A model generated the notes under the pieces. That model was not told the origin of the DNA. It saw nothing but the letters and a program-made list of their open reading frames with translations, and searched no databases. A program made the position numbers and the translations under genes. This document shows, piece by piece, positions 33,972 through 46,426 of a stretch of 64,000 bases of DNA. Within the stretch, counting starts at the first letter, position 1, and the number at the start of each line of letters is the position of its first letter. The stretch comes from Gammaproteobacteria bacterium (GTDB lineage: Bacteria > Pseudomonadota > Gammaproteobacteria > Acidiferrobacterales > Sulfurifustaceae). The stretch lies in the NCBI GenBank assembly GCA_004298065.1, contig SCRL01000034.1, positions 1 through 64,000 of the forward strand, given 5' to 3'.

Positions 33972-34865
33972 CTAGCGCCCCAGATGCTTCTGGATAAACA
34001 CCGCCGCGCGCTGGATGGCGTCCTTCGCGGCGAGGTCATCGGCAAAGGTACGCACGTTGGTCGGGCGGAAATCGAACGCCCGGCCCACGCCCGGATAGAC
34101 GACATAGGTGATAGGGCGACCCTTCTGGCGCAGGGTGTCTACCGATGAATCGATCACGCGCTTGCGCTGGTATTGCTCCTGCTCGCCGACGAACACCATC
34201 GCCGGTACGTCGAAGTCGTTTATTTCCGGCGCATACGAATACACCTGCAACGCCTCGGGCGCGTTCGGGTCCTGCCAGTGCGGGTAATAGGCCACATAAC
34301 AGGCGATGTCCTTCTTCTGCCGCGCTTTCGTCACCGCGAGCTTGAGCGTGTAGTAACCGCCACGGGTATGCGCATAGGTGCAGACTTTCCGGCCCGATAT
34401 ATCCGGCAGCTTCAGGAAGGCGTCGAGACCGGCGTTCAGATCGTCTTCCAGCGCATAGTCGTGCTGGACGGGCATTTTCTCGATGAATCGCCCGGTATAA
34501 AGATCGGGGGCATAGACGACAAATCCGCGCGCGGCGAGGCGCACGATGTGCAGGTTCACGATCTCGTCTAGCCCGCGGCGGCCGTGCACGAACAGCACGC
34601 CCGGATATTTCTTGCCATCCTTCGGTCGGGCCAGCAGTACCGGTACCTCGACATCGCCAACGCGGTAAGAAAGGCTGCGCGTCTCGACCGGATGATTGAC
34701 GGGCTTCTGCAACACGCCCTCGTTCCACCAGGCCTCATCCCACCACCATTCACCGCGCGCGTCGTACTTTTTATCGCTCTTGTTGCCGTCCGCCGCGAAC
34801 ACCGTCGGTGACAGTGCCAACAGGCATGCCAACCCGGCGCCAACCATATTGCGTAACAGCAACAT
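33972..34865 (-). CDS. Secreted dienelactone hydrolase-like protein with degenerate catalytic triad
   Basis: The 297-residue alpha/beta-hydrolase has a signal peptide (GLACLLALSPTVFA) and DLH-like segments (PGVLFVHGRRGLDEIV, YVVYPGVGRAFDF). The nucleophile elbow, usually GxCxGG, reads AHTRGG. The catalytic His position in PGxGH reads Arg (GVGRAFDF). The acidic site is also altered (GEQEQY). It is therefore probably not a standard dienelactone hydrolase. It is 16 bases upstream of the monooxygenase-like gene and likely co-transcribed with it. Confidence 0.82.
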   Translation of the reverse strand: MLLLRNMVGAGLACLLALSPTVFAADGNKSDKKYDARGEWWWDEAWWNEGVLQKPVNHPVETRSLSYRVGDVEVPVLLARPKDGKKYPGVLFVHGRRGLDEIVNLHIVRLAARGFVVYAPDLYTGRFIEKMPVQHDYALEDDLNAGLDAFLKLPDISGRKVCTYAHTRGGYYTLKLAVTKARQKKDIACYVAYYPHWQDPNAPEALQVYSYAPEINDFDVPAMVFVGEQEQYQRKRVIDSSVDTLRQKGRPITYVVYPGVGRAFDFRPTNVRTFADDLAAKDAIQRAAVFIQKHLGR

Positions 34866-34925
34866 CGCTCCCCCTGGGTGATGATTTCTGAATCTTATTT
34901 GGTGAAATCCGGGCGGCGCCCGGGT

Positions 34926-35357
34926 TCAGCACTGCTCCCACGGCAAGCCGCGAAAGCGCCAGCCGCCGAGGGTGCTGCGATGATGGTGCTCGTCGAGGTC
35001 GCCCTCGAAGCCCTCGACGACGTTGTACACCTCGGTCAAACCGTCACGGACCAGCACCTCGCCGGCCTCGAGGGAACGTTTGCCGCTGCGGCAGATGAGC
35101 ACCACCGGCACGCTGCTGACGTCGTGCATATGACTTGCACCGCCCAGCATCAACTGGCGCACCTCGCGCACAAAATGCGGATTGATCTTCCAGTCCGGCT
35201 CATCGATCCAGGGAATATTGATGGACCCGGCCGGGTGGCCGATGAACAGGTACTCCATGTGCGAGCGCACATCGACAAACAGCGCGCGCGGGTTTGCCTG
35301 TAGCAGGTCGTGCGCCTGCTGGGGAGTAAGCGATCGGACTTTGGTGGCCTTGGTCAC
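34926..35357 (-). CDS. Single-domain rhodanese
   Basis: The 143-residue protein has no signal peptide, so it should be cytosolic. The rhodanese fold (RALFVDVRSHMEYLFIGHPAGSINIP) carries the active loop ICRSGKRS. It ends in a further Cys (LPWEQC). It is a likely sulfurtransferase, one of six rhodanese-containing proteins in the window. Confidence 0.9.
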   Translation of the reverse strand: MTKATKVRSLTPQQAHDLLQANPRALFVDVRSHMEYLFIGHPAGSINIPWIDEPDWKINPHFVREVRQLMLGGASHMHDVSSVPVVLICRSGKRSLEAGEVLVRDGLTEVYNVVEGFEGDLDEHHHRSTLGGWRFRGLPWEQC

Positions 35358-35446
35358 AGAGTGCGCAGCTCGCGAATCTGACTAAAAGCCTAGCAAAATC
35401 AGGTGAAATGGGCCACGCGGCTCTATCTATAAACAGGCCTGCAAGA

Positions 35447-36097
35447 CTACGGCCGGTCGAATACCTCCGCCGGCAGCGCCAGATTAAGCTCCAGGTCGTC
35501 CATCAGCACCAGATCGACCGGGACACCATTACGGTCGCGGGCCTCGACCTTGAGCGGCATGAGCGCGGCCGCGTCGAGCCACAGGTCGAAACGATGCACC
35601 CTGTCCACCTCGGCATGATCGCGACCGACAACGCGCAGATGCAACGCCGTGCGGCCGTTCAACGGCTCTTCGCCGAGGACCTCCGTAACACCCTGCTGCC
35701 GAAGCTGGAGCACATGGTCCAACAGCGCCCCGATATCCGAACGGTCGACGCGATGCTTGCCGGCGCTGGAAAGCAGCCAGTTATCCGGGCTGAGGGTGAA
35801 GCCCGGTCCCGACGGGCCGAAGGGCCATAGCTGCACCGCTTTTTTCTCCAGGCTGTAGATCAGCACCATGCCGGCGTAAGGACGGTGGAAATCCATCCGT
35901 ACCCAGCCGGGCTTGCGGTAGACATAACGAATAACCTCCCGGAAGGCGCCGCCCGTAGTTTCGGACGAGCGCAGCGTTACCCGATAGGTTTCGATCGATG
36001 CGAAGCGCGCCAACGCCTCGTCGAGGGTGTCGGCGCTCGCCGGGCCGGGGCTGGCGGCAAGTACCATGAGCGCAAATACCCTATTCCACGACCTCAA
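35447..36097 (-). CDS. LolA-like outer-membrane lipoprotein carrier family protein
   Basis: I propose a TTG start at 36097, preceded by GGAGGGGG. It gives a 216-residue product with a proper signal peptide (RSWNRVFALMVLAASPGPASA); the ATG at 36067 would cut that signal. The mature part is beta-rich and LolA/DUF-like (YRKPGWVRMDFHRPYAGMVLIY). It overlaps the end of the cupredoxin gene by 17 bases, so the two are coupled. A link to envelope or copper handling is only suggested by this pairing. Confidence 0.78.
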   Translation of the reverse strand: MRSWNRVFALMVLAASPGPASADTLDEALARFASIETYRVTLRSSETTGGAFREVIRYVYRKPGWVRMDFHRPYAGMVLIYSLEKKAVQLWPFGPSGPGFTLSPDNWLLSSAGKHRVDRSDIGALLDHVLQLRQQGVTEVLGEEPLNGRTALHLRVVGRDHAEVDRVHRFDLWLDAAALMPLKVEARDRNGVPVDLVLMDDLELNLALPAEVFDRP

Positions 36098-36485
36098 GAA
36101 CCCCCTCCATGCCCTTCTCCCGGTGACTCTCGAAAAAGAGCAACTTCTTGGAACAGGAGAAGTCGTAACGACCCGGCTGGCGGATGGTGAAACGGATGGT
36201 GCGCGGCTCCGTGCCCAGGTCTTCATCGAGATCGATTTTCTCGGCCGGGATGCGCAGTGCGATGGCATGCGGAACAAGGCCCGGCTCTTTGCTGACCGCC
36301 AGTTCCACCGGCCGATCCGCCTTTACCACGATATGGTCGGGGCGGAAAAAATATCCGCCGGCAAGAACCGACAGGCGCTGAATACCGTCGTTGTCGACAG
36401 AGGCTTCAACTCGCTCACCGGACGCTGCAGGGGATAAGGCGGCGACAAACAGCGCCGTGGCCAGCGTTGTTACCGACTTGCTCAT
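36081..36485 (-). CDS. Periplasmic cupredoxin-like protein
   Basis: The 134-residue product has a signal peptide and a cupredoxin-type beta fold. Candidate copper ligands are His in LVPHAIAL, Cys in YDFSCSKK, then His (FFESHRE) and Met (EKGMEG). The Cys-to-His gap is longer than in plastocyanin, so the site may differ from a classical blue-copper centre. The ATG at 36485 is preceded by CAGGAGGTGG. It could carry electrons or copper. Confidence 0.85.
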   Translation of the reverse strand: MSKSVTTLATALFVAALSPAASGERVEASVDNDGIQRLSVLAGGYFFRPDHIVVKADRPVELAVSKEPGLVPHAIALRIPAEKIDLDEDLGTEPRTIRFTIRQPGRYDFSCSKKLLFFESHREKGMEGVLEVVE

Positions 36486-36630
36486 AACCACCTCCTGGCG
36501 CTACCGCCTGGATGACCTTGAGAAAGATTCTTTCAAGTATAAGTGGGCGGGGGAAAGTGGCGGTTACCTGGGATGATTCTTGTACGCCGTCTGTGGGTAC
36601 TGACCGTTTGCCGCCATTTCTATGGCTCAC

Positions 36631-36667
36631 AAAGCAAAAGGGGCCCGCGAGGGGACCCTTTTGCTTT
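36631..36667. terminator. Hairpin with 12-base perfect stem, probable bidirectional terminator
   Basis: AAAGCAAAAGGG pairs exactly with CCCTTTTGCTTT around a 13-base GC-rich loop. The A-rich 5' and T-rich 3' edges make it terminator-like in either direction. It lies in the gene-free stretch 36486-36861. Confidence 0.6.
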
Positions 36668-36670
36668 GAA

Positions 36671-36803
36671 TGGCGCGCCCGGAGAGGCTACTCGGCGCAT
36701 CCCTGCGCCTCGCCCCTTGCGGGGCCGCCGCTGCGCGGCGTTCGGCATCGCTCCCGGCGACGCTCGTCGAACCGTTTATTATTCCGTCGGGAGTTCGAAT
36801 CTC
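36671..36803. pseudogene. tRNA-Arg fragments in a gene-free stretch
   Basis: Bases 36671-36686 repeat the 3' end of the tRNA-Arg gene (identical to 36862-36877), and, as there, follow a GGGCCC-type hairpin. Bases 36786-36803 repeat the tRNA's T arm in the opposite orientation (GTCGGGAGTTCGAATCTC). Neither forms a full tRNA. The stretch between is GC-rich with no convincing gene. This looks like a scar of duplication or of past integration at the tRNA. Confidence 0.55.
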
Positions 36804-36820
36804 CCCCAAAACGAACCCAT

Positions 36821-36857
36821 CAACGACAAAGGGCCCGCAAGGGGCCCTTTGTCGTTG
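36821..36857. terminator. Hairpin with 16-base perfect stem downstream of tRNA-Arg
   Basis: CAACGACAAAGGGCCC pairs exactly with GGGCCCTTTGTCGTTG around GCAAG. It ends five bases before the 3' end of tRNA-Arg, so it most likely terminates the csrA-tRNA transcript. It resembles the hairpin at 36631-36667. Confidence 0.7.
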
Positions 36858-36861
36858 ATTA

Positions 36862-36938
36862 TGGCGCGCCCGGAGAGATTCGAACTCCCGACCCTCAGGT
36901 TCGTAGCCTGATACTCTATCCAGCTGAGCTACGGGCGC
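36862..36938 (-). tRNA. tRNA-Arg (ACG anticodon)
   Basis: The 77-base tRNA has acceptor GCGCCCG paired with CGGGCGC, D arm AGCTCAGCTGGATAGAG, anticodon loop CTACGAA (anticodon ACG, read as ICG), T loop TTCGAAT, and encoded CCA. It lies downstream of tRNA-Ser and csrA, as in many gammaproteobacteria. Confidence 0.97.
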
Positions 36939-36973
36939 GTAAAGCGGCGGATTATACAGGAAACTAAGAAGAA

Positions 36974-37064
36974 TGGCGGAGAGAGAGGGATTTGAACCCT
37001 CGATACGCTTTTGGCGTATACACCCTTAGCAGGGGTGCGCCTTCGACCACTCGGCCATCTCTCC
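36974..37064 (-). tRNA. tRNA-Ser (GCU anticodon)
   Basis: The 91-base tRNA has acceptor GGAGAGA, anticodon loop CTGCTAA (anticodon GCT), the long variable arm of class II tRNAs (TACGCCAAAAGCGTA), T loop TTCAAAT, and encoded CCA. It lies 35 bases upstream of tRNA-Arg and is probably co-transcribed with csrA. Confidence 0.97.
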
Positions 37065-37075
37065 TTGATAGGGAT

Positions 37076-37103
37076 CGCGCCGGCAAGAATACCTGCCGGC
37101 GCG
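37076..37103 (-). terminator. GC-rich hairpin between csrA and tRNA-Ser
   Basis: CGCGCCGGCA pairs exactly with TGCCGGCGCG around an eight-base loop, 18 bases after the csrA stop. There is no U-tract after it in the csrA direction. It may be a weak terminator, an mRNA 3'-end stabiliser or a processing signal rather than a full stop. Confidence 0.45.
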
Positions 37104-37120
37104 GAAGGCGTAAAGCGTTC

Positions 37121-37327
37121 TTAGCCCTCTGCCACGTCCTTCGTGTGAACGATGCCCGCTTCCTTTTCCTTCTTGATGCGCTCGTAAATTTCTTCGCGAT
37201 GCACCGGAATTTCCTTCGGCGCGTTCACACCGATGCGGACCTGATTGCCCTTGATGCCGAGCACGGTAACCTGAACGTTATCACCGATGTTCAGCGTTTC
37301 ACCGATCCGTCTGGTAAGAATCAACAT
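37121..37327 (-). CDS. csrA: Carbon storage regulator, RNA-binding translational regulator
   Basis: The 68-residue protein is a full-length Csr[35 protein letters not shown] and [11 protein letters not shown]. The RNA-contacting residues near the N-terminus (LTRR) and in VHREEI are present. It binds GGA motifs in mRNA leaders and adjusts translation. A GGAG-like sequence precedes its own ATG (AGGAGAGTAGCA). Position between lysC and tRNA-Ser matches related genomes. Confidence 0.98.
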   Translation of the reverse strand: MLILTRRIGETLNIGDNVQVTVLGIKGNQVRIGVNAPKEIPVHREEIYERIKKEKEAGIVHTKDVAEG

Positions 37328-37570
37328 TTGCTACTCTCCTTTTTACACTGCAAACACCCCGCGTCCTTGACCCCAAATGCGGATGGCACTCCGTGCCAAC
37401 CGACTCCCTCCGGTGATTCTGTTCCGCGGTGCACCCACCCCATGGGCACGCCCGGACCATTCTTGTTTTTAGACCGTTTTTAAACCGGAGCTATTCAACG
37501 CCGGCGCAGTATACACCGGCCACTCTTTAAAACCCGTGGATTTCGATGCAGGTTCTGTGCCAGCCGTCCT

Positions 37571-38797
37571 TCAGGCGGCGGGGGCTTTATCCAGCCCAAA
37601 CGCGCTATGCAGCGCCCGCACGGCCAATTCCAGGTATTTCTCGTCCACCACCACCGAAATCTTTATCTCCGAAGTCGAGATCATCTGGATGTTGATGCCC
37701 TCGTCCGCCAGGGTCTTGAACATCTGGCTGGCGATGCCGGCGTGCGAACGCATGCCCACGCCGACGACGGAGATTTTCACGATCTTGTCGTCGCCCGTTA
37801 CCTCGCGCGCCTTCAGGTCCTTCGCGACCCGCTGCAGTATATCGAGCGCCTTCTTGTAATCCGCGCGGTGCACGGTGAAGGTAAAGTCGGTGGTGCCGTC
37901 GGCGCCGACGTTCTGCACAATCATGTCGACATTGATATTCCCCTTGCCGATGTCGCCCAGAATCTGCGCGGCGATACCCGGCTTGTCCGGCACGCCCCGG
38001 ATCGTGATCTTGGCCTCGTCGCGGTTGAAGGCGATGCCTGAAATAAGCGGCGCTTCCATCTCGTTTTCCTCGTAGGTAATGAGCGTGCCGGGCCCTTCCT
38101 CGAAGGACGACAGCACGCGCAGCGGAACCTTGTACTTGCCGGCAAACTCGACCGAGCGGATCTGTAACACCTTGGAGCCGAGCGATGCCATCTCGAGCAT
38201 CTCCTCGAAGGTGATCTTGTCGAGCCGGCGCGCCTGCGGCACCACGCGCGGATCGGTGGTGTAGACGCCGTCAACGTCGGTGTAGATCTGGCACTCGTCG
38301 GCCTTGAGCGCCGCGGCGAGCGCGACGCCGGTAGTGTCGGAGCCGCCGCGCCCGAGCGTGGTGATGTTGCCGTGCTCGTCCACACCCTGGAAGCCGGCGA
38401 CCACGACCACGCGTCCCTGCTGTAGGTCGTCGCGCATGCGCGTCTCGTCGATCTTGAGGATGCGCGCCTTGCCGTAGGCGTTGTCGGTGAGAATGTGCAC
38501 CTGGCTGCCGGTGTAGGAACGCGCCGGACAGCCGATCTTCTCGAGCGCCATGGACAGCAGCGCGATCGTCACCTGCTCGCCGGTCGCGATCGCGACGTCG
38601 AGCTCGCGCGCCGGCGGCTCGGCATGAACGCTCTTGGCAAGTTTGATCAGGCGATCGGTCTCGCCGCTCATGGCGGACACGACCACGACCATGTCGTGGC
38701 CGGCGGCGCGGAAGCGCTTCACCTTTTCGGCGACCGCCATGATGCGTTCGGGGCTCCCCACCGAGGTGCCGCCGTATTTCTGGACAATCAGTGCCAT
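37571..38797 (-). CDS. lysC: Aspartate kinase
   Basis: The 408-residue enzyme phosphorylates aspartate, the first step to lysine, threonine and methionine. The N-terminal kinase signature is KYGGTSVG (residues 7-14), with [14 protein letters not shown] further on, and the C-terminus has two ACT domains for feedback control ([35 protein letters not shown]). This is the monofunctional type common in alaS-csrA neighbourhoods. It starts 93 bases downstream of the alaS stop. Confidence 0.96.
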   Translation of the reverse strand: MALIVQKYGGTSVGSPERIMAVAEKVKRFRAAGHDMVVVVSAMSGETDRLIKLAKSVHAEPPARELDVAIATGEQVTIALLSMALEKIGCPARSYTGSQVHILTDNAYGKARILKIDETRMRDDLQQGRVVVVAGFQGVDEHGNITTLGRGGSDTTGVALAAALKADECQIYTDVDGVYTTDPRVVPQARRLDKITFEEMLEMASLGSKVLQIRSVEFAGKYKVPLRVLSSFEEGPGTLITYEENEMEAPLISGIAFNRDEAKITIRGVPDKPGIAAQILGDIGKGNINVDMIVQNVGADGTTDFTFTVHRADYKKALDILQRVAKDLKAREVTGDDKIVKISVVGVGMRSHAGIASQMFKTLADEGINIQMISTSEIKISVVVDEKYLELAVRALHSAFGLDKAPAA

Positions 38798-38817
38798 GGA
38801 AACGTCGGGGGACGATT

Positions 38818-38852
38818 CAAAGGGCGCAAATTATGGGTGCTTTTGCCCTTTG
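38818..38852 (-). promoter_or_regulatory. Hairpin in the alaS-lysC spacer
   Basis: CAAAGGGC (38818-38825) pairs with GCCCTTTG (38845-38852) around a 19-base loop, between the alaS stop and the lysC start. It could be a weak terminator for alaS or part of the lysC leader. No lysine-riboswitch pattern was recognised in this short spacer. Confidence 0.35.
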
Positions 38853-38890
38853 AGTAAACAGCAAAGGGGGATTTTTAAAGCGATCAGACC

Positions 38891-41491
<2,601 letters not shown>

Positions 41492-41502
41492 GCGAATCGG
41501 GC

Positions 41503-41969
41503 CTACTCCTGCCCGCGCGGATTCAGTGCCTGCTGTATCTGGTCGAACGTAAAGCCTCGATATTGCAAAAAACGCGCCTGTTTGGCGCGTTCGCTCAAAC
41601 TCTTCGGTGCCCGACCGCCGAACTTCTGGCGGTGCACGCGCCGTATCTCATTCAGCCACTCGGCGCTGCCGGTGTCGAGCCAACGCTCGATGGCTTCCTC
41701 GGCAACGCCCTTCTCCTGCAACTCTCTGCGGATGCGCAGCGGTCCGTAACCGCGGCGCTTACGGGCGCTTATGAGCGTCTCGACAAAGCGCTCATCCGAT
41801 AACAGATGCTCCGCCTCGAGCGCGGATACCGCCTGTGCGGCGACCTCCGCCGCACACCCCTTTTTTACAAGCTTGTCTTCGAGTTCCCGACGACTGTACT
41901 CGCGACCGGTGAGCCACCTTAGCGCCAGTGTTCGGGCGCGCGGAAGGTCAATCTCCGCCTCCGACGGCT

Positions 41970-41973
<4 letters not shown>
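41503..41973 (-). CDS. recX: RecA regulator RecX, with a likely non-standard CTG start
   Basis: The RecX repeats run across about 156 residues ([63 protein letters not shown]). No ATG, GTG or TTG lies in frame early enough to include the conserved N-terminal half; the first is a TTG at 41721 that would leave only 72 residues. A CTG at 41973 overlaps the recA stop as CTGA and follows GGAGGAAGC, so it is the best start (an ATT at 41943 is less likely). RecX modulates RecA filaments. Confidence 0.85.
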
Positions 41974-43016
<1,043 letters not shown>

Positions 43017-43053
43017 GCCGGATGCTCCTGCGGTCTGCCCGCTTTAAAATGGT

Positions 43054-43069
43054 TTGATTACGCGGACAG
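43054..43069 (-). promoter_or_regulatory. Possible degenerate LexA box upstream of recA
   Basis: On the recA strand the bases read CTG-N10-CAA, one base from the gammaproteobacterial CTG-N10-CAG consensus, 38 bases before the recA ATG. The inner bases are not AT-alternating as in E. coli. The site is tentative. Confidence 0.3.
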
Positions 43070-43121
43070 GAATTATTTCATACTCTCCGGAGGCGGCCTA
43101 GGGGCGCGACCGGCGTGCAAT

Positions 43122-43625
43122 TCAGCGCAGAAAATCCAGCAGCCCCTGCAATGCCGTGATAACGGACTGGCGCCGTACCGCCTCGCGGTCACCGTTGAAA
43201 TGAAGTTTCACCGATTTTGTCTCGCGCTTCTTCCCGGCCCAGGCGAAACACACGGTACCGACCGGTTTCTCCGGCGTGCCGCCGCTGGGCCCGGCGATAC
43301 CGGTAACGGCAAGCGCCACTTGCGCGTGCGAGTGCTTGAGCGCTCCGTCGGCCATCTCGCGCGCGGTCTGCTCGCTCACGGCGCCGAAGCGGGCCAGCGT
43401 CGCAGTCTTCACGCTCAGCAGCTCGCGCTTGGAAATGTTGGTGTAGGTGACGAAACCGCGGTCGAACCACTCGGAGCTGCCGGCCACGGAGGTCACGGAC
43501 TGCGCCACCCCACCGCCGGTGCAGGACTCGGCGGTGGCCAGCATCAATCCGTGCTTTTTCAGGATATGCCCGACTTCCCGGGCGAGCGCCTCGAGGTCCA
43601 CGGTGGAGGTAGAGTCAGCGGCCAT
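43122..43625 (-). CDS. pncC: Nicotinamide mononucleotide deamidase (CinA C-terminal family)
   Basis: The 167-residue protein is the stand-alone CinA C-terminal domain: ATAESCTGGGVAQSVTSVAGSSEWF, YTNISKRELL and VTGIAGPSGGTPEKPVGTV. It converts NMN to nicotinate mononucleotide, recycling pyridine nucleotides. I chose the ATG at 43625; one at 43643 would overlap the upstream stop. It sits immediately upstream of recA, its usual neighbour. Confidence 0.93.
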   Translation of the reverse strand: MAADSTSTVDLEALAREVGHILKKHGLMLATAESCTGGGVAQSVTSVAGSSEWFDRGFVTYTNISKRELLSVKTATLARFGAVSEQTAREMADGALKHSHAQVALAVTGIAGPSGGTPEKPVGTVCFAWAGKKRETKSVKLHFNGDREAVRRQSVITALQGLLDFLR

Positions 43626-43627
43626 AC

Positions 43628-44422
43628 CTATAATAATCCCCATAGCATCCGCACCCCGAGAATGGCCACAAAGGCGGCGAAGATCCGCCGCAATACGGTT
43701 TCCGACAGGCGGTGGGCGAGCCGCGCCCCGAACGGTGCCGCCAGGGTGCTGGCCGCGACGATGCCGACAAACGCCGGCAGCACGACATAGCCGACGCTCC
43801 ATGGCGGCAACCGGGGATCGCCGAAGCCGGCAACAACATACCCGGCGGTGGACGCCACGGCGATCGGCAGGCCGATGGCGGCCGAGGTGGCGATCGCCTG
43901 GCGCACCGGCACGCTGCACCAGGTCATGAACGGCACCGACAGCGAGCCGCCGCCGATGCCGAACAACGCCGAGGCCACGCCGATGACCGCGCCGGCGACG
44001 CTCATGCCGATGCCGCCCGGCAGGCGCCGGTGCGCCGCGGTCGCCGTGGTGCCGCGCGCGAACTGCGCCGCGACCGCGAACATGAAAACCACGAACATGA
44101 TCTGGAGCGTGCGGCTCGCAAGCACGTCGGCGACGGCGGCGCCGGCCAGACTGCCTGCGACGATACCCGGGGCGATTTTCCGGAAGATGGCCCAGTTCAC
44201 GGCGCCACGGCGCTGGTGCGCCAGCATCGAGGAGATGGCGGTAAAGACGATGGTCGCAAGCGAGGTACCAAGCGCCGCCTGCATAATGATCGAGCGGTCC
44301 ACTCCCTGCATCTCGAACACGATCACCAGCACCGGCACGATGAGCGCGCCGCCGCCGATACCGAGCAGCCCGGCCATGGTGCCGGCAAGCGCACCCATCA
44401 CGGCAAGAGTCAGGAATTCCAC
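43628..44422 (-). CDS. TauE/SafE-family membrane exporter
   Basis: The 264-residue protein has about eight hydrophobic helices and two-fold family glycine motifs (AGLLGIGGGALIVPVL and SALFGIGGGSLSVPFM). TauE/SafE members export sulfite, sulfoacetate or related sulfonates, which would fit a sulfur oxidiser, but substrate is not proven. It ends two bases before the pncC start. Confidence 0.9.
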   Translation of the reverse strand: MEFLTLAVMGALAGTMAGLLGIGGGALIVPVLVIVFEMQGVDRSIIMQAALGTSLATIVFTAISSMLAHQRRGAVNWAIFRKIAPGIVAGSLAGAAVADVLASRTLQIMFVVFMFAVAAQFARGTTATAAHRRLPGGIGMSVAGAVIGVASALFGIGGGSLSVPFMTWCSVPVRQAIATSAAIGLPIAVASTAGYVVAGFGDPRLPPWSVGYVVLPAFVGIVAASTLAAPFGARLAHRLSETVLRRIFAAFVAILGVRMLWGLL

Positions 44423-44478
44423 GTGTGGTTATTCTTGGACGGTGATCGGCTCAGTCTAGCGTGGCGTGCGCATCCGGG

Positions 44479-45858
44479 TCACTTGGCAAGCGTCGCCGGC
44501 CCGAGCAGCGTGTCCGGCAGCCAGGTGGCGATGCCCGGGAAAACGCACAGAATCACGATGCCGAGCGCCATCAACAACACGAACGGTAGCGCCCCCCGGA
44601 GAATGGTCGGCAGTTTCACGTCCGGGGCGATGCCGTTGATGACGAACAGGTTCAGCCCCACCGGCGGCGTAATCAGCCCGATTTCCATGTTGACGGTCAG
44701 AATCACCGCGAACCAGTAGGGATCGAAGCCCGACTGCACGACGATGGGGTAAAGAATCGGCGCGGTCATGAGGATGATGGCCACCGGCGGCAGGAAGCAG
44801 CCGATGACGAGTAGAAACACATTGATGACCCCGAGCAGCAGCCAGCGGTTGATCTCGAGCGCGGCGATACCGGCGGCGACCGCTTGGGTGACATAGAGCG
44901 AAGACATCATGTAGCTGAATAACTCGGAGGCGGCGATGATCATCATGATCATCACGCTCTCACGGGTGCTGTCGCGGAAAATGTTCCACAACTCGCCTGG
45001 GCGCCACATGCGGTAGATCACCACCACGAGCACGACGCAGAACATCGCCCCCACGCCCGCGGCCTCCGACGGGGTCGCCACGCCACCGTAGAGCACGTAC
45101 AAGATACCGACGATGATGGCGAGGAACGGCAGCACTTTGGGCAACACCGCGAACTTCTCGCGGAACGAGAAGCGCCGAGCCATGTCGCTGAAGCCGCCAT
45201 CGCGCCCTCCCTGGCGCGCGGCCCTCGACTCGGTCCCATCGCCGAAATGCCAGCCACGGCGCCAGGCAAGGAACAACGTCCAGCCGATGAACATCAGCGT
45301 CAGCAGGATGCCCGGTCCGACACCGGCAAGAAACAGCCGACCGATCGAGGTTTCGGTCGCGACGCCGTAAACGATCATGGTAATACTCGGTGGAATCAGG
45401 ATGCCGAGCGTGCCGCCGGCGGCAATCGAGCCGGTGGCGAGGTCGTCGGGCACGCCACGCTTGCGCATCTCCGGGATGCCCATCTTGCCGATGGCGGCGC
45501 AGGTCGCGGGCGACGAGCCGGACAGCGCGGCGAACACCGAGCAGGCGCTGAGATTGGCGATGACGATGCCGCCGGGGACGCGGTTCAGCCAGCGGTCGAG
45601 CGCGATATAAAGGTCGCGCCCCGCGGGCGACGAAGCCACGGCCGCACCCATGAGGATAAACATGGGCAACGCCACGAGCGCAAAACTCGCGATGCCGCCG
45701 AAAAACTTCTCCGCGAGAATGCCCAGGGAATCCGGCCCCTGGAACGCGACCAGGAAGGCGACCGCGACGAAACCGAGGCCGAAGGCGATGGACATGCCGG
45801 TGCCGAGCAGCAGGATCGTCACCAACCCGATCAGCAGGCCGATTTCGAGCGGGCTCAT
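44479..45858 (-). CDS. TRAP transporter large membrane subunit (DctM type)
   Basis: The product of about 459 residues has roughly 12 membrane helices and DctM signatures (ANLSACSVFAALSGSSPATCAAIG and PEMRKRGVPDDLATGSIAAGGTLGILIPPS). The ATG at 45858 overlaps the small-subunit stop as ATGA. It uses a sodium or proton gradient to bring in solute handed over by the periplasmic protein encoded at 46427-47437. Confidence 0.95.
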   Translation of the reverse strand: MSPLEIGLLIGLVTILLLGTGMSIAFGLGFVAVAFLVAFQGPDSLGILAEKFFGGIASFALVALPMFILMGAAVASSPAGRDLYIALDRWLNRVPGGIVIANLSACSVFAALSGSSPATCAAIGKMGIPEMRKRGVPDDLATGSIAAGGTLGILIPPSITMIVYGVATETSIGRLFLAGVGPGILLTLMFIGWTLFLAWRRGWHFGDGTESRAARQGGRDGGFSDMARRFSFREKFAVLPKVLPFLAIIVGILYVLYGGVATPSEAAGVGAMFCVVLVVVIYRMWRPGELWNIFRDSTRESVMIMMIIAASELFSYMMSSLYVTQAVAAGIAALEINRWLLLGVINVFLLVIGCFLPPVAIILMTAPILYPIVVQSGFDPYWFAVILTVNMEIGLITPPVGLNLFVINGIAPDVKLPTILRGALPFVLLMALGIVILCVFPGIATWLPDTLLGPATLAK

Positions 45859-46382
45859 TCGGCCTCCTCCGGTTGCATGTCGAATGGCGTTGCGCGTCCT
45901 GTCACCAGACACAGGATGTCGGCGACGTACTGCAAGGCGAGCAGCCCCATGCCTACGGGCAGCGGCAACAGCGGGATCCACAGCGGCAATGCCCAGACGG
46001 TCTCGGTGCGCCAACCGCCGGCGAGCGCTTCATGGAAATAACGCCAGCCGTACCAGGCGACGACCACGCAGAATATCAGCGACATCAGCGAGCCGAATAG
46101 TGCAAGCACAAAACGGACACGGTGTTTCACGTACAGCGGTACCAGGTCCACATTGACGTGACCCTTGTGCAGCAGCACGTAGGGCGCGCCAATGAAGGTG
46201 GAGGCGACGATGGCGTAGGTAACGAAGTCGCTCTGCCACACGGTCGAGGCGTTGAGGAAATAGCGCATCACGACCATCTGGCAGACCACGACACCGGCGG
46301 CCGCCAACAGCACCGCGGCGGCGACGCCGCAGACCTGCGACAACCGGCGTACGAGGTTAACGAAGACGTCCAGGACGGACAT
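45855..46382 (-). CDS. TRAP transporter small membrane subunit (DctQ type)
   Basis: The protein of about 175 residues has four membrane helices and DctQ features (MRYFLNASTVWQSDFVTYAIV, GHVNVDLVP). I chose the ATG at 46382; another in-frame ATG at 46406 is possible. It lies between the binding-protein and large-subunit genes, the standard TRAP order. Confidence 0.92.
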   Translation of the reverse strand: MSVLDVFVNLVRRLSQVCGVAAAVLLAAAGVVVCQMVVMRYFLNASTVWQSDFVTYAIVASTFIGAPYVLLHKGHVNVDLVPLYVKHRVRFVLALFGSLMSLIFCVVVAWYGWRYFHEALAGGWRTETVWALPLWIPLLPLPVGMGLLALQYVADILCLVTGRATPFDMQPEEAE

Positions 46383-46426
46383 CGGGAGACATCGGCCGGG
46401 CGCCATGTCGGCGCCCGGCCTGGGGT

